A stretch of DNA of 9,276 nucleotides from the NCBI GenBank assembly GCA_021813195.1, contig JAKALI010000123.1, forward strand, positions 1-9,276, in the 5' to 3' direction. Numbering within the stretch: position 1 is the stretch's first letter; every line of letters starts with the position of its first letter. Positions 1 to 7,700 of this stretch are shown one piece after another. Under the pieces are notes generated by a model. That model was not told the origin of the DNA, made no database searches, and was given only the letters and a program-made list of their open reading frames with translations. Source of the DNA: Pseudomonadota bacterium (GTDB taxonomy: Bacteria; Pseudomonadota; Alphaproteobacteria; Rhizobiales; Hyphomicrobiaceae). Both the position numbers and the translations under genes were made by a program.

Positions 1-1
1 T

Positions 2-121
2 GATCTTAATGGGCAAACAATAACACTTGGGTCCGTAGGTAATCTTGTTGAAGGATCCAACAGATTATACGGTACATCAGGTACGATTACAACAACCAGA
101 AATTTATCAAATATATCTGCC
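2..121 (+). CDS. Internal fragment of a Bacteroidota-like secreted repeat protein (partial at the edge, broken at the junction)
   Basis: The plus-strand frame starting at base 2 is open from the left edge and reads as sensible protein for about 40 residues, beginning DLNGQTITLGSVGNL and ending GTITTTRNLSNISA. The low-complexity, Thr/Gly/Asn-rich style with a 'LNGxTxTLGS' beta-strand and a 'GTITTTRxLSNIS' turn is typical of the repetitive stalk regions of large secreted Bacteroidota proteins, often those with a type IX secretion sorting tail. No start, stop or sorting domain is visible. After base 121 the same frame runs on to a TAA at 215-217, but there it only reads antisense to the ATPase gene and has no protein-like character. 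GC content is about 37% against about 60% in the next 60 bases. The assignment comes from recalled sequence style, not a search. It could also be a chance open frame in unrelated AT-rich DNA. Confidence 0.5.
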
Positions 122-1217
122 CTGGAGAGAAATCTTTCGCCCAAACCGCAAGGGACGCTTCATCGGCCGGCCGCCAGAATTCCGGCTCACCGGTCCCATT
201 GCGCTCAACGACGATAACGTGCTCAAAGGTCAGAAGGTCCAGCAAATAAGGGGAATGCGTCGTTGCCACAACCTGCGTCTTGCCACGGCTAACGGCGGAT
301 CGAATTTCTTCTATAAGCATACCGATGGTCCGCGGATCAAGGCCATTCTCAAGCTCCTCGATGAACACAACCGGCGGCGGTTCGGGGTCCCGCAGCAATG
401 CCAACAGCGCTAGCAGCCGCAGCGTTCCGCTCGAAAGCAACCAGCCCGGCACACGGAAATCGCGCTCGGCCAGTTCAAGGAATACACGCCGGTCTATATC
501 GGCGCTCGGCAGCAGCGGACGTATGTCCTTGGCGTAGGGCAGCACAAAGCGCATCGCGTCGACGATGCCGTTGAACGTTTCCGCTGACCTTGTCGCCAAA
601 TCGAGCAAATACCCTGCAAGATTGGAGCCATCTCGAGCCAATAGAACCCGGCCCTTGACGCGTTGTTGCGGCCTTGCCTGCCCCATCACGTCGGGGTGCA
701 AAGCAATGAATTGCCAGCGTTGCACCGATTCGTAGAGCGCGCGGGTATTTCCTAGTGGATTTACGATCGAGCGCCCTTCACCGTAGGTCCGCGCTGCCCC
801 CTTGAAGTCACGAGGGGTTATCTCCCCGCGAGCAGTCACATCCTCGGACTGGATATATTGCATCCCGCTACCACGATGGTTGAGTTGCATGGTTACGCGG
901 GTAGAGCCAAGTTCTGGAACCAACGCCCGGAAATAAAACCGGATAGAGTTCGGCCTTTTTTCTGGCTCGGCTACGGCCTGCTTCTGGTTCCTTTCCTTAA
1001 TGCCTTTATATCGGACATGCTCGAAGCCGTTGAACTTGCCCAGCGCCTCATCGATGCCGTTGAGCACCACCTGCTGATACGTTTCCAATGCTTCGAGAAC
1101 GCTACTCTTCCCCGCACCGTTATTACCAATGAACACCGTCAGTGGTCCAAACTTGAGCGTACCCGTATCGTTGATCGCTTTGAATCGCCGGATTCGAACC
1201 GCGCGAAGATAGCTCAT
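87..1217 (-). CDS. AAA15/RecF-like AAA family ATPase of the defence operon (3' end probably replaced)
   Basis: This is a 376-residue soluble P-loop ATPase of the ABC/SMC-like AAA_15/AAA_21 kind found in many phage-defence operons. Visible motifs are Walker A GNNGAGKSS (31-39), an ABC-type signature LSSGTLR (261-267), Walker B VVFIEELE (283-290) followed by NGLDP, and the switch histidine in ATTHSPYLLD (H321). The coiled-coil/linker region between Walker A and the signature is short. No TOPRIM nuclease domain is seen, so it is not a full OLD nuclease. The ATG at 1217 overlaps the methyltransferase stop as ATGA and has a good ribosome binding site, which implies translational coupling. Family members usually continue past the FSPGQIY-type motif with a short tail. 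Here the last residues, LINFWLL, come from AT-rich DNA of apparently foreign origin, so the natural C-terminus is probably missing. Its role in sensing or regulating the helicase/methylase pair is inferred from context. Confidence 0.88.
   Translation of the reverse strand: MSYLRAVRIRRFKAINDTGTLKFGPLTVFIGNNGAGKSSVLEALETYQQVVLNGIDEALGKFNGFEHVRYKGIKERNQKQAVAEPEKRPNSIRFYFRALVPELGSTRVTMQLNHRGSGMQYIQSEDVTARGEITPRDFKGAARTYGEGRSIVNPLGNTRALYESVQRWQFIALHPDVMGQARPQQRVKGRVLLARDGSNLAGYLLDLATRSAETFNGIVDAMRFVLPYAKDIRPLLPSADIDRRVFLELAERDFRVPGWLLSSGTLRLLALLALLRDPEPPPVVFIEELENGLDPRTIGMLIEEIRSAVSRGKTQVVATTHSPYLLDLLTFEHVIVVERNGTGEPEFWRPADEASLAVWAKDFSPGQIYLINFWLL
105..125. other. Probable chimeric junction (assembly breakpoint or recombination point)
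   Basis: Three signals change here together. Base composition shifts from about 37% GC (1-120) to about 60% GC (121-180). The plus-strand Bacteroidota-like reading frame stops making sense after codon 119-121. The minus-strand ATPase frame stops looking like its family after FSPGQIY (residues 363-369, about 111-131). The two frames overlap over about 10-15 bases, so a short shared sequence could have served as the join in an assembly graph. The exact base cannot be fixed by eye. Confidence 0.6.
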
Positions 1218-4200
1218 TTTAGTAGTCCTCTCTGCACATCGCGGTAAGCATTTCGAGCAGCTACTTTAACCGGGTCCGACACGAGCGGGAAGGCGGTAAG
1301 AATATGGGCGAATTCTTCTTCGCTCAGTCCGTAGAGATGGGCGATCAGCCCATCGAGTTCGGCGCGGAGCCGGGCACGTTCTGCGGGGTCGGTGGCGCCG
1401 GATTTGTGGTTCTTGATGCCTGCTTCCTTGGCGAGATCATCGAATTCGGGGGTGGTGCAGATAAGACGGGCGGTGCGTTCGACAATAGGCATCGCAGTCT
1501 TATCAGCAGACCCGAGACGCGGAATCGGTAGCTGATACAGGTAGAAGAAATTCAGGGTTGTCGTCACTTTCTGCCGCAACATCCAATCCATGACAAAACT
1601 ATTCCACACGGCGCATAAGAGCAGTTGCGTACGATCCTCAATCAACCGCTTCCCGTTCTCGTCAAATATTCGAACAGTAGGCAACTTGTTCCCATGGAAT
1701 GTTGGTGGAATGATGGAACAAATCATGGTTCTAGTATCTGTGTTGCGAGCAATGTCACGAAAACCGAGTCGATAGGCTTGATGGTCGAGAAGTTGCTTGC
1801 GTTCAGGAGTCCGTCCAAGCAATGCTTTGCGCCCTTCCTGTTCGTCAATCCAGTACCGAGGCTCAGCGTAACGGTGCTCGAACTGCCAGATCATTTTCCC
1901 TTCGTAGAGCGGTAACCGCCCTTTGCCAGGCTGGGTCTTGAACAAACCGCTGTCGTTCGTCATGTGGAACTCGGCCGTAAACGACGCATTCCACGTATTC
2001 TCAATTTTCTCACCCAGCAGCGGAAACGTCAGCATCTTCTCGGCGATATGCATGTCCATCGCCGACTTGAACTCCATCATGGAATGCGAATCGGGCGATA
2101 GTTTTCTTACGAGAGAAACGGGAATCCTAATCGCGCCCTGCGCGGGAAACCGCGCCAGTTCCGCTACATCATGGCGCATGAAGGCTGCCGGAAACTCCTT
2201 CGTTCCCAGTGCCCCTAAGCGGGTCGGCGCCAACAGATCATCCGGCGCCGCGCTTTTGGCCTTTTCCCCTTCACCCGCAAGACGCGGGGACGCCGACTTT
2301 TCGAAGGTCAGCACCACGAACTTGAAACGGCTGTCCACGCCTTCGAAAATCTCTTTGCGGTTCTCGAAGCAGAACAGCCCGCTGATTCGCGTGTGCTCGA
2401 ACAACAGGTCGCGTAACCCCTTCGCGCCAAGATCCGTGTAGATGCCGGAAGGAATGACGATGCCGCAGTAACCGCCGGGCTTCAAAAGGTTATAGCACTG
2501 CTCGACGAACAGCTTGTACAGGTTCAGATCGCTGCCAGTCTTCTTACCACCGACAATCGCGGACTGGAAATGGTACTGCTCGGCAGCGCGATAATAGGCG
2601 CTCATGTGGGGAAACCGGTTCTGGTACTCCAACCATGCCTCGCGAACTTCGCGGCTGCTCTTCAGAAGCTTGGCCTTTTCTTTCTCGAACTCCTTGATAG
2701 TCATTTTGTTCTTGGTGACCAGCTCGGAGTGCTCAGCAAAAAACTCCTTGGCCTGCGGCTTGAAGATCTCCCAGGGTGGATTGGTGATGATGGCGTCGAA
2801 CCCGCCTTTGCCCTGCATTATTTCGTCGAACTCGTAACCCCAGTGGAAGGGGTGCTGTGCCTCGATATGCGTAGTCTGGATGCGTAATGTCGCGGGTTTG
2901 CCTTCCATCCCCTTCTTGTCGTCCCAGGTCGCATTTTCGAACTTCACGCCCAGGGCATCGAAGTCGTCCCGCAGCAGTTCGTTCAGGACTGCGACAGCTT
3001 CCTTTTTGGTCCTGTCGATTTTGTCGCGCCAGTCTTTCAGATCCGCCGCCTTGAATGTTTCCGCTGAGTGTCGGTAGATTTCGATCTGCCGATTCTTGTC
3101 CGCCAGTAACTCCCGATAGGGTGGCTTGAACAAATCGGGCTGTTTGCTTTGGAACTCGTGCTCGTCCACCCGCATGAGACCGACCAAACTGTTCCCAGCA
3201 AGGATGTTGAAGTCGATATTAGGCAGTGGCTCCAGTTCATCCTCGCTCTGCGCGGAAGCCACCAAAGCAAGAAAAAGGCGCAAGCGTGCGATTTCAGTTG
3301 CCTCTTCCATAATATCGACGCCGAAGAGGTTATCGGTGATGATGCGCCGCTTGATGGCGTAGGCGATGTTCTTGTGCGCGGCGCGCTCGCGATCGAGCCA
3401 GGCCTTGAGCGTGCGGTCGCCGCTCAGTTCGGCGCGACCGACGATGGCGGTGTAGATGTTGATCAGCACCTTCATCGCCGCGACGAGGAACGCGCCCGAC
3501 CCCACCGCCGGATCGAGCAGTTTCAGCGAAGGCAGGACTTTGTTGAGCAGTTCGTGTGCAAGCGGCGCATCCATGCGCGCCAGCAGTTCGGGCACGCTGT
3601 CAAAGTCGATGGCGGCGAGCTTGAGTTCCGGAACAGCCGGGTTGCGGATGCGATCCAGCACCAGCGCATGGATGGTGCGCTCGCACAGATACTCGGTGAT
3701 TTCGGTACGGGTGTAATAGGCGCCGAAGGCTTTCTGGTTGATGTACTTCTCGAAGATGTATCCGAGCACCTCCGGATTGATTTCGTCGGCCTTGCCTCCC
3801 GGTGTGTCGTCCAGGTTCCAGGAATAGCGGTCGAACAGCGCGAACAGACTCTCGAAGGCGCGGTCGGGAATGGTCAGCGTATCGCCGACGCGTAGCGAGC
3901 CATCGGCATTACACTCTAGTCGGTGCGGCAGAAACAGGCCGCCATTCAGATATCGGATTTTTCCGGTGAGCTTCTTTGCGTCCTTACTGCGATCATCCTC
4001 GGGCTTGGCGAAGGCTTCGAAGAACAGGGCTTTCAGGAATTCACCGTAGAAACGGTCTGCGCCGCGTTTCTGGCTTTCCTTGAACCGGTTGGGCAAATAA
4101 TCGTAATCGCCGCCGTCGAGAAAGCCCTTCCTCTGCAGAAACCAGACGAACATCAGGCGGTTGAGAATGATGGACGCATACCAGCGCCGGTCGCGCTCGT

Positions 4201-4780
4201 CCGGAATGCCTTTGATCAGACTCAGAAACTCGTTGTGCTCGTCCTGGTAGCCCTTGTAAAACTTCTTCGTGACACGCTCGACGTCGAGCGCATCCTTCAT
4301 GCGCCGCGCCACTTCGACCACCGGCAGGTTGCCCTTCTCGTCGAGCTCCGACAGTTCCACCACCAGCGCTTGCAGTTTGCTGATGAACAGATCGGCCGGC
4401 TGGCCTTTGAAGTAGGTGTGTTCGCGGTAAATGCGACGCACCTTCCCGTGTTCGTCGCGGTCGCGATTGGTCCAGACCCAAAAGCTCTGCGACGGTTTAT
4501 CCGCACGGTCGAGGAAGACGCACAGGTTCTCGTGATATTCGCGCGACACATCGCGCTCGATGGCTTCGCGGCCTTTGCGGTCGGGCAGGCCGTCCTGCGC
4601 GGCAATCTCGAACACACCCACACCCGCCATCTGGGCAATCATGCGGCGTGAATAGGTCCAGTCCTTCGCCTCGCACTTCACCCACTTCGGCGCTGTCGGC
4701 TGATTCCAGCCCAGTTCCTCGATGAACAGAGGTCCAAAGCGGAAGGCATCGAGCAGTTCACGAGTGTGCTTCAGGTCCAT
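1214..4780 (-). CDS. Eco57I/PglX-like DNA adenine-N6 methyltransferase of a helicase-methylase-ATPase defence system
   Basis: The 1188-residue protein transfers a methyl group from SAM to adenine N6 in DNA. The order of regions is as follows. An N-terminal domain spans about 1-190. A helical segment NRLMFVWFLQRKGFLDGG (207-224) is typical of Eco57I-like enzymes. Motif X-like FGAYYTR is at 352-358. SAM-binding motif I, LLDPAVGSGAFL, is at 421-432. GVDI is at 487-490 and LAGNSLVGL at 527-535. Catalytic motif IV, NPPW, is at 667-670. The second half should hold target recognition, with the conserved ARNTDTRT (1011-1018) and a C-terminal helical tail. Length and layout resemble BREX PglX, DISARM DrmMI and Type IIG/ISP enzymes. 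The ATG directly follows the TAA of the helicase gene with no gap, and only a weak GGGG-type ribosome site precedes it, so coupled translation is likely. I could not recognise a catalytic nuclease motif in the N-terminal domain, so whether this protein cuts DNA as well as methylating it is open. GC content drops to about 46% at 1561-1740. Confidence 0.92.
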   Translation of the reverse strand: MDLKHTRELLDAFRFGPLFIEELGWNQPTAPKWVKCEAKDWTYSRRMIAQMAGVGVFEIAAQDGLPDRKGREAIERDVSREYHENLCVFLDRADKPSQSFWVWTNRDRDEHGKVRRIYREHTYFKGQPADLFISKLQALVVELSELDEKGNLPVVEVARRMKDALDVERVTKKFYKGYQDEHNEFLSLIKGIPDERDRRWYASIILNRLMFVWFLQRKGFLDGGDYDYLPNRFKESQKRGADRFYGEFLKALFFEAFAKPEDDRSKDAKKLTGKIRYLNGGLFLPHRLECNADGSLRVGDTLTIPDRAFESLFALFDRYSWNLDDTPGGKADEINPEVLGYIFEKYINQKAFGAYYTRTEITEYLCERTIHALVLDRIRNPAVPELKLAAIDFDSVPELLARMDAPLAHELLNKVLPSLKLLDPAVGSGAFLVAAMKVLINIYTAIVGRAELSGDRTLKAWLDRERAAHKNIAYAIKRRIITDNLFGVDIMEEATEIARLRLFLALVASAQSEDELEPLPNIDFNILAGNSLVGLMRVDEHEFQSKQPDLFKPPYRELLADKNRQIEIYRHSAETFKAADLKDWRDKIDRTKKEAVAVLNELLRDDFDALGVKFENATWDDKKGMEGKPATLRIQTTHIEAQHPFHWGYEFDEIMQGKGGFDAIITNPPWEIFKPQAKEFFAEHSELVTKNKMTIKEFEKEKAKLLKSSREVREAWLEYQNRFPHMSAYYRAAEQYHFQSAIVGGKKTGSDLNLYKLFVEQCYNLLKPGGYCGIVIPSGIYTDLGAKGLRDLLFEHTRISGLFCFENRKEIFEGVDSRFKFVVLTFEKSASPRLAGEGEKAKSAAPDDLLAPTRLGALGTKEFPAAFMRHDVAELARFPAQGAIRIPVSLVRKLSPDSHSMMEFKSAMDMHIAEKMLTFPLLGEKIENTWNASFTAEFHMTNDSGLFKTQPGKGRLPLYEGKMIWQFEHRYAEPRYWIDEQEGRKALLGRTPERKQLLDHQAYRLGFRDIARNTDTRTMICSIIPPTFHGNKLPTVRIFDENGKRLIEDRTQLLLCAVWNSFVMDWMLRQKVTTTLNFFYLYQLPIPRLGSADKTAMPIVERTARLICTTPEFDDLAKEAGIKNHKSGATDPAERARLRAELDGLIAHLYGLSEEEFAHILTAFPLVSDPVKVAARNAYRDVQRGLLK
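1226..1232 (-). promoter_or_regulatory. Shine-Dalgarno site of the ATPase gene
   Basis: On the minus strand GAGAGGA lies 8 bases before the ATG at 1217. It sits inside the last codons of the methyltransferase gene and supports this start and a translationally coupled ATGA overlap. Confidence 0.6.
2267..2290. repeat. Small GC palindrome-like insertion coding SPRLAGEG within the methyltransferase
   Basis: Residues 831-838 read SPRLAGEG, followed by EKAKSAAPDD, in a hydrophilic loop straight after the FVVLTFEK beta strand. The DNA has short complementary arms, CCCGC at 2274-2278 and GCGGG at 2284-2288, with a 5-base loop. 'SP-LAGEG' is the usual in-frame reading of dispersed intergenic palindromic elements in many proteobacteria, so this may be such an element captured in frame. 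The arms are short and it could be ordinary coding sequence. Confidence 0.3.
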
Positions 4781-7700
4781 TTACACAAGCCCCAGCGAGC
4801 AAATGATCTGCGGTTCGCGCCGCGCGGCTTCTTCCTCGTCCTGCACCAGCTTGGCTTCCTCGCGCAACATAATGACTAGTTCGGCCAATGCATCGTCGGC
4901 GATGCCGGTTCTAAGCTGGCGCTGCAGGGTATCAGCGGCGACTTCCTTCAGCGGACGCTGGTAGATGTCATCGATGGCGCGCAACAGTTCGGGTGATTCG
5001 AACAGCGTGCCACGCAGATGCTCGGCATGGCGCTTCAGTTTCTCGTAAGTCTTGGCGCGCGGGCCGGACGGCCGACCGAGGTTGCCGCCGGTGCTCTTTT
5101 CCTGATCGAGCAGATTCTCCACCGCTTGCCTGACCAGGTCGTGATGGCCCGTAGATCGAGGCCTGACGGGCGTTTCCGGGGTGCAGGCCGCTGCGCGCAG
5201 GATGTCGAGTTGCGATTCCGTGACGACGTCTCCCTTGCTGTTAAACCACGCGAGGGCGTCATTGTCGTCGGGGGTACGCAGATACACCAGCACACCATCC
5301 TCGGCGTCCATGCCCTTGGCGGAGTAGGCCACAGGCGGCAGCGCCTCGACGGCTGCCTTCAGCGGCTGGTCGTCCTTGGTGGCGTCGTTCCAGATCTGCC
5401 AGGCGTAGGAACTGAGATCGACCTCGTCGTCTTCCGGATCGTCCAGTACGCCGGCCTTCTCGTTGTATAGGTCGCGCAGCGTTTCGGCGCTGAAATCGTC
5501 CTCGAAAAACGCCTCGTCGGTACCGACGACCTCCGCGTTCTGCTTGAGTCGCTCCCGCACTCGCGAACGCAGGCGAATGATGCGCTCCACACCTTCGGCA
5601 GGCAAAAAACTATAGCACTCGATTTCACTGCTTTTCTGGCCGATGCGGTCAATGCGGCCCGCGCGCTGGATCAACCGGATGATGGCCCAGGGCAGGTCGT
5701 AATTGACGACGATGGCGGCATCCTGCAGGTTCTGACCTTCGGAGAGCACGTCCGTCGCAATGAGTACCCTGAGTTCTTCCGCTTTGGCGACTTGCTTGCG
5801 TTTCTCGTTGGAAACCGGGCTGAACCGCCAAGCCATAGCGGAGGGGTCGGGGGTGTCGCCCGTGACCACACCTAGCGATTTAACCTTCCTACGATCGAGC
5901 TCGCACCCGAGGTAGCGTGCGGTATCGGCGAACTGGGTAAAGATCAACAACTTCTGTTTAGGGTGTTTGTCCTCGATCAGGGACGCAAGCGCGTTTAGTT
6001 TTGTGTCCCTGGCGGCATCCCAGAGCCCGACGCGGCGCAGCAATTCGAGGATGGCCTGCACGTCGGCCATCAGGTCGGCCGCCAGGTCCTTCCTGAAGAA
6101 TTTCGTATCCATCCACTTGAAGCGCTTCTTTGCATGGCCGGAATAGGTGCGATAGGCGCGCGCGGCCTCGGCGCGCATCGCACTCTCGTTGGCTTCCATC
6201 ACGACCAATCCATTAGCTTCGTCGCCGTCTTCCGCTTCTTCGATCAGGTCGCGGGCGGCGTAACCATCCTCGTCATCGACCAGGCGAGGATCGAGCAATG
6301 CCGCATCCTGGCTGCCGATCGGCAAGGGCTGATTCTGTTCCAATGCGTAGAGAAAAACGTAATTACGCAGGGCATGCCGCTCCAGCGACATCAGAAAAGA
6401 GCCCCCGGACGATTCCAGCCGCTTGAAAAGATTGGTCCTGCAAAACCCCATCAACCGCCGGCCGGCACGCGCCAGATCGTCCAGCGACCTGGTCTCCGCC
6501 GCGCTCGCCTCGTCTTTCCGCTTTTCATCGACGTAGTTGCCCAAGCCGTAGCGAGGCAGCTTGAGGCGATTGACCATGTCGACCACATCATCCGCATACA
6601 AGCGGGCGTATTGATCACCTGGATCGGTATCGCGGATGGGAAAGCCCAGCGTGCGCGCATGACGCTTGGGAAAATAAGCGCGATTGCTTTCGTCCAGCTC
6701 CAAATACGGTCGGCCCTTCTCGTCGAGCAAGGAGTAATGTTCCAGAATAAAGCTGCGCGTGCGGCGCACCATGTAATGCCGCAGCAGATTTCGCCAGTCT
6801 TCAGCGTGCGGACTATGCTCGAAGCCCTGGAGGGTATTGGCTTTGCATTGTTTCTTGCTCTCAAACAGCCGTTCGTTACCATTGAATTCGGTCTCGATCA
6901 GCTTCTCCGGACGCGCAAACAAGCTCTTGTCTTCCGGCAGGAACAGGCGCAATTGATTGGAAAGGTCGCGATAGTCCTTGTTGTAAGGCGTGGCCGACAA
7001 CATGATCACCTTGGCCTGGCACTCGCGTATGTATTCCAGCAGCGCTTTGTAACGCCGCCCCTCGCGATTACGCAGGTTGTGGCTTTCGTCGATTAGGATC
7101 AGGCGATAGGGCCGCAAGTCCCTCAGATCGCGCGCGACTCGGGTCAGCGACATGACCCGTCCGCGCAGACCGTACTGTTCGCGGTAGTTCTCCCACATTG
7201 GAACGATGTTCTTCGGACAGACGATCAGTGTTTCGATGCCGAAGTCATCCTCGAACATTCTCGCCAGCGCAGCACCAATGCGCGTCTTGCCCAGGCCTAC
7301 AACGTCCCCGATCAGCACGCCGTGACGCTTGTTGAGGTGGTTGGCGGCAATCTGCACCGCTCTCGCCTGAAATTCGAGCAGTTCGCCCTCGAACACCTTG
7401 GGAATGCGAAACTCGGTCACGCCCTGCCGCGCCTCGCGCGACAGATGGTAGGCCATTTTCAGATAAATCTGGTATGGCGGGACCGCCTCTTCACGCGCCC
7501 AGCTCTGTTCGATCAGTTCGGCGAGTTCTTCCGAAATGTCTTCACACCAGCGTTCGTTCCAGCGCGCATCGAACCATGCCGAAAGCTTGGCGCACGCGTC
7601 TTCGTCGAGGACATCGACATTGAGTTCCCCTTGCTTGAGCAGCCCCGAGAAAGTAAGGTTGCTGCTGCCGACATACCCGACCATGGGATTCTGCGGGTCG

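Noticed and set aside
45..413. Plus-strand 122-codon open frame crossing the left junction
   Set aside because: It lies in a different frame from the Bacteroidota-like piece and for most of its length reads antisense to the ATPase gene, with no protein-like features.
3149..4651. Plus-strand open frames of 248 and 242 codons opposite the methyltransferase gene
   Set aside because: They are antisense shadows; the minus strand encodes the SAM-binding core and N-terminal domain there, and the plus-strand products are His/Gln/Val-rich with no recognisable motif.
6134..7096. Long plus-strand open frame (320 codons) opposite the helicase gene
   Set aside because: It is a shadow of the GC-rich helicase coding sequence. 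The minus frame carries clear helicase motifs over the same bases and this frame shows none.
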